From JAJDNS01 sp963578825 (GTDB lineage: Bacteria > Acidobacteriota > Vicinamibacteria > Fen-336), in assembly GCA_963578825.1 (NCBI GenBank), contig CAUZDW010000003.1:1-64000 (forward strand): a DNA stretch of 64,000 bases, written 5' to 3'. The first letter of the stretch is position 1, and every line of letters begins with the position of its first letter. Below the pieces are notes generated by a model. It searched no databases. It was not told where the DNA came from and saw nothing but the letters and a program-made list of their open reading frames with translations. Made by a program: the position numbers and the translations under genes. This document shows, piece after piece, positions 48,542-57,007 of this stretch.

Positions 48542-49797
48542 TGCTCCGGGTCGGCCTGACCGGTGGAATTGCTTGCGGGAAGTCGCGAGTTCTGGCCCGG
48601 CTCGGGGCTCTCGGCATCGCGACTCTCGATCTCGATGCCCTGGCCCATCACGTGATGGCGCCCGAGGGCTCGGCCTACGACGACGTCGTGGCGGCCTTCG
48701 GCTCGCGGGTCCTGGCTCCGGATGGGTCCATCGATCGAAAAGCGCTGGGCGCCGTCGTCTTCCCCGATCCCGAGGCCCTCGGGCGGCTCGAAGAGCTCGT
48801 GCACCCGAGGGTGCGGGCCGAGGAGGTCGAGCAGGCGTCGCGGCTCGAGGCGGCGGGGGAGGCGCTCCTGGTGAGCGACGCCGCTCTCCTGGTCGAGACC
48901 GGCCTTCACCTGCGGTTCGACCGACTCGTGGTGGTCCATTGCCCGCCGGACGTGCAGAGGCAGCGACTCGTGGCCCGGGACGGCCTCCCCGCTTCGGCGG
49001 CCCGGACCCGACTCGACGCACAGATGCCCACTGTCGAGAAGCGCCGGTTCGCTCACCTGGAGATCGATACGGCGGGCTCCCTGGAGCAGACCGACGCGTC
49101 GGCCGCGGAGCTCGCCGGGATTCTGCAGGCGCTGGCCGCACGGACGGATCGGAAGACCCCCGCTCCTCGTGGCCACGGGCTCCTGGGGGCGCTGGTGCAC
49201 GGCGGCACCGCCGGACCACGGGGGCTCGAGCCGCGCAGGTTTCTGGAGACCGTCACCGAGCGGGGCGAGGTGGAGCTGTCGGCCCTGGCGAAGGGCCTCG
49301 AGCCTTCGGCGCCGGGTCCGTGGTATCGCGCGGCCCGCCCGAACGAGCCGCGCCCGTGGCCCGAGACGCTGGCCGCACCGATCGCGCTCTGGGCGCTGGC
49401 TCGGGGGCGTGACGAGGAGTGGACGCTGGGCGCAGCGGCTTCCGTGGCCCGGCTGACTCACGACGAGGGTGAAGCGGTGGCGGGAGCCGGGCTGGCCGCG
49501 CTTGCGGTCCGGGCCGTGGCCACGTCCGGAGGCCTTGGAGGTCTCGAGGGGCGAATAGGAGAGTGGGCGGATCGGGCGGGCCGCTGGGGGGGGGCCGTGC
49601 CCGCGCCGCGGGTGAAGAGGGCGCTCGACGCGGCGGTCGCCCACCCGGACGATCCGCCGGCCGCTCGGGAGACCGCCGCGGCGAACGACGCGGAGCCGGC
49701 TCTCGCCGGAGGGCTGGTGGGTCTGGTGGCCGGCGCGGGGGAGGACGATGCGGAGTCGGCGCTCGTGGAGTGCGTGAGGCGGCTGGAAGCGGGGTGA
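48541..49797 (+). CDS. coaE: dephospho-CoA kinase fused to an ADP-ribosylglycohydrolase-like domain
   Basis: 418 aa, twice the usual CoaE length. Residues 1-205 are dephospho-CoA kinase: P-loop 'LTGGIACGKSRVLARLG', 'DLDALAHHVMAPEGSAYDDV', 'LVHPRVRAEEV', 'RQRLVARDGLPASAARTRLD'. It phosphorylates the ribose 3'-OH in the last step of CoA synthesis. Residues ~215-418 are Ala/Gly-rich and helical, with 'GLLGALVHGG', 'APIALWALARGRDEE', 'ASVARLTHDEGEAVAGAGLA' and 'PALAGGLVGLVAGAGEDDAE', closely resembling the helical core of ADP-ribosylglycohydrolases (DraG/ARH), but without their Asp-rich magnesium motifs. That half is probably structural or binds ADP-like ligands; the similarity is from pattern only. 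Confidence 0.85.
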   Translation: MLRVGLTGGIACGKSRVLARLGALGIATLDLDALAHHVMAPEGSAYDDVVAAFGSRVLAPDGSIDRKALGAVVFPDPEALGRLEELVHPRVRAEEVEQASRLEAAGEALLVSDAALLVETGLHLRFDRLVVVHCPPDVQRQRLVARDGLPASAARTRLDAQMPTVEKRRFAHLEIDTAGSLEQTDASAAELAGILQALAARTDRKTPAPRGHGLLGALVHGGTAGPRGLEPRRFLETVTERGEVELSALAKGLEPSAPGPWYRAARPNEPRPWPETLAAPIALWALARGRDEEWTLGAAASVARLTHDEGEAVAGAGLAALAVRAVATSGGLGGLEGRIGEWADRAGRWGGAVPAPRVKRALDAAVAHPDDPPAARETAAANDAEPALAGGLVGLVAGAGEDDAESALVECVRRLEAG

Positions 49798-49814
49798 TGC
49801 GAGCGGCGGGGGGA

Positions 49815-49880
49815 GGGAACGGACGGACGGACTAACGGACTGACTAACGAACTAACGAACGGATTGACGGACCAACGGAC
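49815..49880. repeat. degenerate short tandem repeats
   Basis: A run of imperfect 4- and 8-base units such as GGAC and ACTAACGA/ACTAACGG between the convergent coaE and lapB genes. Low complexity; no hairpin large enough for a terminator. Confidence 0.6.
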
Positions 49881-49897
49881 TACTCCGGGAACGTTGC

Positions 49898-51079
49898 TCA
49901 GAGTCGCGTTCCCGGAGTGACCAGGCCCACCCTTTCCTCCACGAAGGTGTTCCATTCGTGGCAATGGGGGCAGCGCCAGAGCATGTCGTCCGCACGGTAG
50001 CGACAGGCCGTGCAGATGTGGGGGTCGACGTAGATGGCTGATTCCTCGACGGTCGTTGCGAAGCGCTGCCCCTCGGGCCCGAGCTGGCCGAGGGCCCTGA
50101 GGGTTCGCCAGACCTGGAGGTGTACCAGGAGGACGTGAGGGTTGGACTCGAGCGCTCGGAGGAGGAGTCCGAGGGCCTCCCCGGGGCGTCCCTCCGCCCG
50201 CAGGTGTCGGGCGAGGGCCAATCGGGCCCGCCAGTCCCGGGGGTCCTGCTCGATCAGGCGCTCGCACAACGCCACGAACCGCGAGAGCTCGCCGCTCTTG
50301 GCATACGCCCTCTCCAGTGGATCGAAGGCGAGGTACGCCCGCTCGGGCACCGCGGCGATGGCGCTCTCGAGGATCGACGCGGCCCGATTCGTGTCGCGCT
50401 TCGCCAGGGCCAGGTAGGCGGGTGTCGCCCGTTGGTCCAGCGAGAGCGCGGTTCGAAAGGCCGCCTCCGCTTCGTCCCACAGCCCCGCCCGGGCTGCCTC
50501 GTGTCCCATCTCGGTCTGGAGGTAGGCCAGCACGAGGCCGTCGTCCGACTTGCGCAGCCGCGCAATGCGGGTCTGCGCCTCGTAGGCCTGGCGCCAGTCC
50601 CTCTGGTCCTCGAAGAGCTTCTGCTCTCCCTCGAGGGCCTGGAGGTTCCCGGGATCCACCTCCAGGGCCTCGGCGTAGGCCTGTGCCGCCCGGTCCAGGA
50701 GGCCCGCCTTGCGATAGTCGGTGCCGAGGCTGGCCAGGGTGTGGACGCGCTCCGCACGGGTGAGGTCGGAGCGGGCCAGAAGCGTCCGGTGCAGCTCGAT
50801 GGCCTTCTCGACGTGACCCACCTCGCGATGTAGGTGAGAGAGCACCTGCTGGACCTCCACCGCATCGGGATGCTCCCGAAGCACCTTGGCAAACTCGTGG
50901 GTCGCCGGGTCCAGATGCCCGGTGGCGAGGTAGTGGAGCCCCTGCGTGTAGTGGGCAGAGGAGTGAAAGGCCTCTCGGCCCTTTCGCGGACCGCGGCTGC
51001 GGCTTGCGGCCCAGGCCCGGCCGGCCAGTGTCCCGCCCACCACGGCAATGAGCACGGCGAGGAGCGCCGTATCCGTCAT
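49898..51079 (-). CDS. lapB: LapB-like TPR protein with C-terminal rubredoxin-like metal site
   Basis: 393 aa from ATG 51079. Single N-terminal membrane helix ('TALLAVLIAVVGGTLAGRAW'), nine or so TPR units ('HYTQGLHYLATGHLDPATHE', 'GHVEKAIELHRTLLARSDLT' and following), and a C-terminal knuckle pair 'CTACRYRADDMLWRCPHCHE' giving the four Cys of the rubredoxin-like domain. In E. coli LapB tethers FtsH to LpxC and so sets LPS synthesis rate. Its place at the end of the kds cluster supports the same role. Confidence 0.9.
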   Translation of the reverse strand: MTDTALLAVLIAVVGGTLAGRAWAASRSRGPRKGREAFHSSAHYTQGLHYLATGHLDPATHEFAKVLREHPDAVEVQQVLSHLHREVGHVEKAIELHRTLLARSDLTRAERVHTLASLGTDYRKAGLLDRAAQAYAEALEVDPGNLQALEGEQKLFEDQRDWRQAYEAQTRIARLRKSDDGLVLAYLQTEMGHEAARAGLWDEAEAAFRTALSLDQRATPAYLALAKRDTNRAASILESAIAAVPERAYLAFDPLERAYAKSGELSRFVALCERLIEQDPRDWRARLALARHLRAEGRPGEALGLLLRALESNPHVLLVHLQVWRTLRALGQLGPEGQRFATTVEESAIYVDPHICTACRYRADDMLWRCPHCHEWNTFVEERVGLVTPGTRL

Positions 51080-51111
51080 GGCTCTGGGCGAAGGCGGAAC
51101 TTGATCTGCAC

Positions 51112-51978
51112 TCAGATCATCTCCGTCTTCCAGAGATCGTGGAGATGCAGGACCCCCTCGATGCGTCCCTTCTCGTCCACCACGAGCAGCGACGTGATCT
51201 TGCGCGACTCGAGCAGGTCGAGGGCACCGGTGGCGAGCTCCCGGCGTCCGACGAGGACGGGCTCCCGGGTCATGCAGTCGGTGGCGGCGCGGTCGAGGAG
51301 CGAGTAGCCGTGCCCCTCCATGAGACGTCGCAGGTCCCCGTCGGAGATCATCCCGGCGAGCGTGCCGTCCTCCTCGGTCACGGTGGTCAGACCCAGGCGC
51401 TTGCGGGTCATCTCGAAGAGGACGTCCTTCATCATGGTGTCCGGCCGGACGCTCGGGATCGCATCCCCCGTGTGCATCAGGTCCTCGACCCGAAGAAACC
51501 TCTTCCCGATCCGTCCACCCGGATGGAGGACTGCAAAGTCCTCGACGGTGAAGCCTCGCTCCTCGAGGAGCGTCATGCTCAGCGCATCGCCCATGGCGAG
51601 GGCGGAGTCGGGGTTGCCGGTCAGGGCCACGATCGGAGAGCCGAGCCGCCTGGCCCAGGCCGCCAGGGCCAGGAGCTCTCCCGTGTCGCCGCTGTTCGAC
51701 AGGGCCAGGAGGACGTCGCCTTTCACGAGGCGCCCCAGGTCACCGTGAGTGGCCTCCGCCGGGTGGAGGAAGAGCGACGGCGTGCCGGTGGACGCCAGGG
51801 TCGCCGAGATCTTCTGTCCGATGAGCCCGCTCTTGCCCATCCCTGTCACGACGACGCGTCCCGGGCACGATCGGAGCGCCTCCACGGCCCGGTCGAAGCT
51901 CTCGTCGAGACGCGGGATCAGCTCCCGGATGGCCTCGGACTCGATCTCGAGAACCTTTCGGGCGGTGTCGCGGGACAT
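51112..51978 (-). CDS. kdsD: arabinose-5-phosphate isomerase (KpsF/GutQ type) with an apparent ~30-residue internal loss
   Basis: 288 aa from ATG 51978, about 40 shorter than E. coli KdsD. SIS domain: 'VVVTGMGKSGLIGQKISATL', 'HPAEATHGDLGRLVKGD', 'ALSNSGDTGELLALAAWARR'. After 'ALTGNPDSALA' the chain jumps to 'MGDALSMTLLEERGFTVEDF', omitting the block that in relatives runs from RAADV through EACPLGLAPTSSTT. That block holds conserved residues of the active site. Two CBS domains follow ('VEDLMHTGDAIPSVRPDTMM', 'ISDGDLRRLMEGHGY'). The reaction is ribulose-5-P to arabinose-5-P, first step to Kdo. As written, activity is doubtful. Confidence 0.85.
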   Translation of the reverse strand: MSRDTARKVLEIESEAIRELIPRLDESFDRAVEALRSCPGRVVVTGMGKSGLIGQKISATLASTGTPSLFLHPAEATHGDLGRLVKGDVLLALSNSGDTGELLALAAWARRLGSPIVALTGNPDSALAMGDALSMTLLEERGFTVEDFAVLHPGGRIGKRFLRVEDLMHTGDAIPSVRPDTMMKDVLFEMTRKRLGLTTVTEEDGTLAGMISDGDLRRLMEGHGYSLLDRAATDCMTREPVLVGRRELATGALDLLESRKITSLLVVDEKGRIEGVLHLHDLWKTEMI

Positions 51979-52093
51979 GGACCCAATCGTAACCCGGATC
52001 TTTTGCCAGACTTCGTCGCGAGAGCTGGTGAGAGTGCAGCCGAGGCGGGCGGGCGCCCGCCCGCGGAGCGGATCAAGAAGAGCCCGGCGGGAT

Positions 52094-53635
52094 TCATTCC
52101 CGGCGGGCGAACGATCGAGGCGTTGCCCGGTGGCAGGGGGCGGTGCGGGAGTAGACCGCCAGCCCCCCTTCCGGACCGTCGACATCGAGGGCCCTGCCAA
52201 AGGGTGCCTCGGGGGGGAGGCCGCCGTTCGCCCAGATGCGAGGCATGACGACGTGGTCGATGCAGGCTTCTTCGAGAAAGCGCGCACGGTCCTCCGGAGA
52301 GCTGGCGTAGAAGCGGCGGGTGGCCTCGTCCCTGGAGGTGTGCTCCGGCGAGGCCGTGTGAGAGACGAAGGGCCAGCACGCGCTCAGCCCGCCAACGTAC
52401 AGGCCGATGTCGGGTGGGGCGAGGACGAGCTCGCCCGGACGGCACTGGGAGCGAAGCGCCGCTGCGATTCCGAAACGGTCGACAGGGACGTTTCTGTAGG
52501 TGTTGGGAGAGCTCTGGAGCCACGTCAACACCAGCGCGGTGGCCGCAAACACCGGGACCGCTCCTTCGAGAAGCCCCCGGCGCATGTGGCCGAGCCCAAT
52601 CGCGCCGAGGGTCAGCAGGGGGACGCCGACGCCGGACAGGAACTGTAGCGAGAACGACACCGGCCTCACCACGACGACCAGAACTGTCAGAGCGGCCCAG
52701 AGCCCCAGGTAGAGGCGGTGGCGCCGGGCGCTCTCATCGCTCTTCGGGAGAGCCAGCGCAGCCGAGGCCACGACCACCGCCGGGCCGATGGCGATGGCCA
52801 GCTCGAAGAGCGACGGCCCGGACGTGGCGTATGACGCGCTCGAGAAGATCCGGAACCCGGGGCTCCAGAGAAACACCCAGGCGTTGTAGGCGAGGACGGG
52901 CACCAGCGCCGTCACCGGCAGGAGTCTTCGAGGCCACTCCCTCGGTGGCCATCGGATGAGCACCGCCAGACCCTCGACCCCGGCCAGAAGGGCCGCGTCG
53001 TAGGGCCGAACGAGCCCGAGGACGGTCCCGATCAGCACTCCCCAGCCGGGTCGCCCCGCGGCGAAAGCCAGGAGCCCGGCGGTGAGGAGCGTCGTTCCCA
53101 CGACGAAGTGCGGGTTGGCCATCGTCTGCACGAACGGGAACAGGCCAGCCAGAAGATCGTAGGCCCGGGATCCCGGGAGCCATCCCAGGAAAACGAGGGC
53201 GCCGCCCAGGCCGCCGCCGGTGAAGACGAGCAGAAGCCCCGCCAGGCGCCGCGGAGGAGGCAGGCCGCTGCGGACCAGCCAGCGATCGACGACGGCGACG
53301 AACACGATGAGCACCAGGAGGCCGAGCAGTCGGTACGCCAGCAGGGGTGAGCCGCCCAGAAGGACCGAGAGCCAGCCCACCAGAAGCCACTCGGCGTTGA
53401 AGAGCGCCGGGGGGAGCGTCGGAGCCGCCAGTTTGTTCCGGAAGACGATCGCTCCGTCCTCGGCCTGCTGCACGTAGCTCAGGTAGTTGTAGAAATCGTC
53501 GACGTAGTAGAAGGTCCCGACGAAGACGGTCCCCGGCGGTGGCGTGAGGGCGGCGCGCAGGAGGAGCGACCCCGAGACGGTGGCGAGGAGCAGCCAGGTC
53601 AGGGCGACGGGACGTGCCCGTTGTCCGCGGGTCAC
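52094..53635 (-). CDS. polytopic membrane protein within the kds cluster
   Basis: 513 aa from GTG 53635, one base after the kdsA stop. About ten hydrophobic segments ('VALTWLLLATVSGSLLLRAA' first) and a first loop 'VGTFYYVDDFYNYLSYVQQA' with a DD pair as in GT-C glycosyltransferases. Near the end a soluble part has Cys residues ('IAAALRSQCRPGELVL', 'LSACWPFVSH', 'EEACIDHVVMPRIW'). I do not recognise a named family. Its insertion between kdsA and kdsD suggests a role in LPS core or another lipid-linked glycan. Confidence 0.7.
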   Translation of the reverse strand: MTRGQRARPVALTWLLLATVSGSLLLRAALTPPPGTVFVGTFYYVDDFYNYLSYVQQAEDGAIVFRNKLAAPTLPPALFNAEWLLVGWLSVLLGGSPLLAYRLLGLLVLIVFVAVVDRWLVRSGLPPPRRLAGLLLVFTGGGLGGALVFLGWLPGSRAYDLLAGLFPFVQTMANPHFVVGTTLLTAGLLAFAAGRPGWGVLIGTVLGLVRPYDAALLAGVEGLAVLIRWPPREWPRRLLPVTALVPVLAYNAWVFLWSPGFRIFSSASYATSGPSLFELAIAIGPAVVVASAALALPKSDESARRHRLYLGLWAALTVLVVVVRPVSFSLQFLSGVGVPLLTLGAIGLGHMRRGLLEGAVPVFAATALVLTWLQSSPNTYRNVPVDRFGIAAALRSQCRPGELVLAPPDIGLYVGGLSACWPFVSHTASPEHTSRDEATRRFYASSPEDRARFLEEACIDHVVMPRIWANGGLPPEAPFGRALDVDGPEGGLAVYSRTAPCHRATPRSFARRE

Positions 53636-53636
53636 G

Positions 53637-54480
53637 TCAGGTGCGATCGACGTGGGCCGCCTGCTGCACCCGGACCAGTCGGCGCAGCAGGGACCGAAGA
53701 CGGCCCAGGCGATAGGCGTTGGGCCCGTCGGACAGTGCTCGGCTCGGGTTCTCGTGCACCTCCATGAAGAGCCCGTCGACTCCGGCGGCCACCCCGGCCG
53801 GGGCGAGCGTGTCGATGAAGTGTGCGTCGCCGCCGGAGCGGTCGCCGAGGCCCCCGGGGCGCTGCACGCTGTGGGTGACGTCGAAGACCACGGGGGCTCC
53901 GAGCGAACGCAGCACAGGAAATGACCGCATGTCCACCACGAGGTTGTTGTAGCCGAAGCTCGCGCCTCGCTCAGTGAGCATGATCCGACGGTTTCCGGTG
54001 GAGCTGGCCTTCTCGAGGACCGTCTTCATGTCCCACGGCGCCATGAACTGGCCCTTCTTGATGTTCACGATCCTCCCGGTGGCCGCCGCAGCCACCACGA
54101 GGTCGGTCTGCCGGCAGAGAAAGGCGGGGATCTGCAGGATGTCGGCCACCGCGGCCACTCTCTCGACCTGCGGCACGTCGTGGACGTCCGTTGAGGATGG
54201 GGACCTGGTGCCGCTCGCGCACGGAGGCGAGGATCTCGAGCCCGTGCTCGAGTCCGGGGCCTCGGTAGGTGCTCCGGCTGGAGCGGTTGGCTTTGTCGTA
54301 GCTGGCCTTGAAGACGTAGGGGATGCCCAGCTCGTCCGTCATTCTCTTCACCCGGGCCGCGACGGTGTGGGGGTGGCGTGGGTTCTCTATGACGCATGGG
54401 CCGGCGATCAGGAAGAGCCGGCCACGGCGGGTCAGGGCCCGCCACAGGCTGCCGCCGGCCAGGGGCTGGCGGCTGCTCAC
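53637..54480 (-). pseudogene. kdsA: Kdo-8-phosphate synthase gene with a single-base insertion
   Basis: Starts at GTG 54480 (GTGA with the pyrG stop). The first part reads 'LFLIAGPCVIEN', 'IPYVFKASYDKANRSS' and 'STYRGPGLEHGLEILASVRE'. At the TT pair 54191-54192 an extra base shifts the frame; removing it gives 'VPILTDVHDVPQVERVAAVA' and joins the second part with 'QTDLVVAAAATGRIVNIKKG', 'LTERGASFGYNNLVVDM' and 'VFDVTHSVQRPGG'. Repaired length is 280 aa, like E. coli KdsA. It condenses PEP with arabinose-5-P. Everything else is intact, so a consensus error is likely; otherwise Kdo synthesis would be broken. Confidence 0.88.
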
Positions 54481-56120
54481 GCCCGGGTGACCGCGTCTCC
54501 CGCCACCCGGGCCTCGTCGCGCCGCGCCTCCCGATGGGCGAGGCTGGCACGGACGAAGTCGCGGAAGAGCGGGTGGGGGGCCAGCGGCTTGGACTTGAAC
54601 TCGGGGTGGTACTGCACCGCGATGAACCAGGGGTGGTCGGGCAGCTCGGCGATCTCCACGAACTTTCCGTCGGGCGTCTTGCCCGAGATCGACATCCCTC
54701 CGTCGGTGAGGGCCTTCTCGTACTCCTGGTTGAACTCGTAGCGGTGCCGGTGCCGTTCGCGGATCTCCCTCTTGCCGTAGCAGCGCTCGGCCAGCGACCC
54801 TGCCTTGAGCTGGCAGGTGTAGGAGCCCAGACGCATCGTGCCACCCATCTCCTCGACTCCGAGGAGGTCCTGCAGCTTGTAGATCACCTTGTGCTCGGTG
54901 TCGGGATCCACCTCGGTGGAGTTGGCGCCTTCGAGTCCACAGACGTTTCGTGCGAACTCGGTGACCGCCCACTGGAAGCCGTAGCAGATGCCGAAGTAGG
55001 GTGTGCCGCTCTTGCGTGCGTACTCCGCCGCCGCGGACATGCCGCCGGTTCCCCGGGTGCCGAAGCCTCCGGGCACGAGGATGCCGTCGACGTCGCCGAG
55101 CTTGGAGGCGGCGTTGGACGAGTCGAGTTCGTCGGACTCGACCCAGCGGCGGTTCACCTTGACGTCGTTCGCAAAGCCGCCGTGGGTGAGAGCCTCGTTC
55201 AGGCTCTTGTACGAATCCTCGAAGGTCACGTACTTGCCGATGATGCCGATGGTGATCTCGCCCTTCGGGCTCCTGATGCGTCGGATGAGGTCCTCCCAGG
55301 CCGTCATGTCCCGGCCGTCGGAGTCCAGCCCCAGCTCCTTCAGGATGATGTCGTCCAGCCCTTCGGAAGAGAGGACCAGGGGCACCTCGTAGATGGACTC
55401 CACGTCCTTGGCGGTGATGACCGCCTCTTCGGGCACGTCGCAGAAAAGAGCCAGCTTGGCCTTGATGTCGGGTGGGAGAAAGCGGTCGGTGCGGCACAGC
55501 AGGACGCTGGCCGAGATTCCGATGGCCCGAAGCTCGCGCACGCTGTGCTGCATCGGCTTGGTCTTGAGTTCGTTGGCCGTGGCGATGTACGGCACCAGCG
55601 CGAGGTGGACGAAGATCGCGTTTTCGCGCCCCACGTCCTGCCGGAACTGACGGATGGCCTCGAGGAAGGGGAGGCTCTCGATGTCACCGACCGTGCCGCC
55701 GATCTCGACGATCACGACGTCGACGTCGTCTCCGAGAGCCCGGATCGACGACTTGATCTCGTCTGTGATGTGGGGGATCACCTGGACGGTGCGACCCAGA
55801 TAGTCCCCGTGTCGTTCCTTGGCGATCACCGAGCCGTAGATCTTCCCGGTGGTGACGTTCGAGGCCTTCGACGTCTCGCAGTGGGTGAACCGCTCGTAGT
55901 GGCCCAGGTCCAGGTCGGTCTCGGCCCCGTCCTCCGTGACGTAGACCTCGCCGTGCTGGTAGGGGCTCATGGTTCCCGGGTCCACGTTGATGTACGGGTC
56001 GCATTTCATCAGCGCGATCTTGAACCCGTGGCCTTCGAGCAGGGCCCCGATCGACGCCGATGCGAGACCCTTGCCCAGGGACGAGATGACGCCTCCCGTC
56101 ACGAAGATGTACTTTGTCAA
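54477..56120 (-). CDS. pyrG: CTP synthase
   Basis: 547 aa; TTG 56120 begins 'TKYIFVTGGVISSLGKG' and overlaps the kdsB stop as TTGA. Synthetase domain: 'CDPYINVDPGTMSPYQHGEV', 'DLDLGHYERF', 'GGTVGDIESLPFLEAIRQF'. Glutaminase domain: 'GILVPGGFGTRG', nucleophile Cys in 'PYFGICYGFQWAVTEFARN' (usually GICLGMQ, so two variant positions but Cys kept) and 'QYHPEFKSKP' with the His/Glu of the triad. It aminates UTP to CTP. Placement between kdsB and kdsA is classical, as KdsB consumes CTP. Confidence 0.96.
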   Translation of the reverse strand: MTKYIFVTGGVISSLGKGLASASIGALLEGHGFKIALMKCDPYINVDPGTMSPYQHGEVYVTEDGAETDLDLGHYERFTHCETSKASNVTTGKIYGSVIAKERHGDYLGRTVQVIPHITDEIKSSIRALGDDVDVVIVEIGGTVGDIESLPFLEAIRQFRQDVGRENAIFVHLALVPYIATANELKTKPMQHSVRELRAIGISASVLLCRTDRFLPPDIKAKLALFCDVPEEAVITAKDVESIYEVPLVLSSEGLDDIILKELGLDSDGRDMTAWEDLIRRIRSPKGEITIGIIGKYVTFEDSYKSLNEALTHGGFANDVKVNRRWVESDELDSSNAASKLGDVDGILVPGGFGTRGTGGMSAAAEYARKSGTPYFGICYGFQWAVTEFARNVCGLEGANSTEVDPDTEHKVIYKLQDLLGVEEMGGTMRLGSYTCQLKAGSLAERCYGKREIRERHRHRYEFNQEYEKALTDGGMSISGKTPDGKFVEIAELPDHPWFIAVQYHPEFKSKPLAPHPLFRDFVRASLAHREARRDEARVAGDAVTRA

Positions 56121-56938
56121 GCCACTTTTCCCTTCCCCGGGGCCAGGAGCGCGCGCACGCGCTCCAAGTCCTCCGGCGTGTCCACCGCCAGCCCACTCTC
56201 CCCGTCCATCGGCACGACCCGGATGCGCATGCCGTGGTGCAGGGCACGGAGCTGCTCCAGTCCCTCGGCCTCTTCCAGGGGCGCCGGCGGAAGCGAGGCG
56301 AAGCGCAGGAGCGCCTCGCGCCTGTACGCGTAGAGCCCGACGTGCTTTCTGGCCAGGCCGTGGGCCACCGTGGCAGCCGCACACTCCCGCGCCGCCGCAC
56401 TGTCGGCGAGGCGCGTGTGGGGAATGAGGGCCCGAGAGAAATAGAGCGCGTCCCCGTTCCCGTCTGTCACGACCTTCACCACCGAGGGGAGTAGCATCTC
56501 CTCTTCCGACCTGATCGGCACCGAGACCGTCGAGATCGGCACCCCGGTGTCGGCGACGAGGGCATCGACCGCGGCATCGATGCCCGCGGGATCGAGAAGA
56601 GGCTCGTCACCCTGGACGTTGACGACAATCTCGGCGTTGAGTGAGCCCACCGCCTCGGCCAGGCGATCGGTGCCGTTCCTGTGCCGCTCGGAGGTCAGGG
56701 CCGCTTCTCCCCCGAACGCCCGCACCGCCGAGGCGATGCGCTCGTCGTCGGTGGCCACCAGCACACGATCCAGGCTCCTTGCCGCACGAGCGCGATCATA
56801 GACTCGCTCGATCAGCGTTTTTCCGTGGATATCCGAGAGAGGCTTCCCCGGCAGGCGTGTGGAGCCGTAGCGCGCGGGGATGATGCCGACGGTGGCCAAA
56901 TCTTGCTCGGTACGCGGCATGGTACCCAAGCTCATCAC
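56117..56938 (-). CDS. kdsB: CMP-Kdo synthetase
   Basis: 273 aa from 56938; ATG 56920 ('MPRTEQDLATVGIIPARYGS') is an equally good start. Nucleotidyltransferase: 'GIIPARYGSTRLPGKPL', 'VLVATDDERIASAVRAFGG', 'SERHRNGTDRLAEAV', 'IVVNVQGDEPLLDPAGID', and 'AVDTPEDLERVRALL' at the end. It activates Kdo with CTP before transfer to lipid A. First gene of the leftward kdsB-pyrG-kdsA unit. Confidence 0.95.
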   Translation of the reverse strand: MMSLGTMPRTEQDLATVGIIPARYGSTRLPGKPLSDIHGKTLIERVYDRARAARSLDRVLVATDDERIASAVRAFGGEAALTSERHRNGTDRLAEAVGSLNAEIVVNVQGDEPLLDPAGIDAAVDALVADTGVPISTVSVPIRSEEEMLLPSVVKVVTDGNGDALYFSRALIPHTRLADSAAARECAAATVAHGLARKHVGLYAYRREALLRFASLPPAPLEEAEGLEQLRALHHGMRIRVVPMDGESGLAVDTPEDLERVRALLAPGKGKVA

Positions 56939-57007
56939 GGGCAGTCAAACCACGGCCTTTTCCGCCACGCCGGCAACAGCGCTAAACTGCGTCCGGTCCG
57001 CCCAAGC

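Noticed and set aside
49815..49880. Terminator between coaE and lapB
   Set aside because: Only degenerate tandem repeats are present; no stable stem followed by a T-run.
56939..57007. Promoters in the kdsB/YfhO divergent gap
   Set aside because: A TAAACT (56983) and a minus-strand TTGACT exist, but neither has a convincing partner box at workable spacing.
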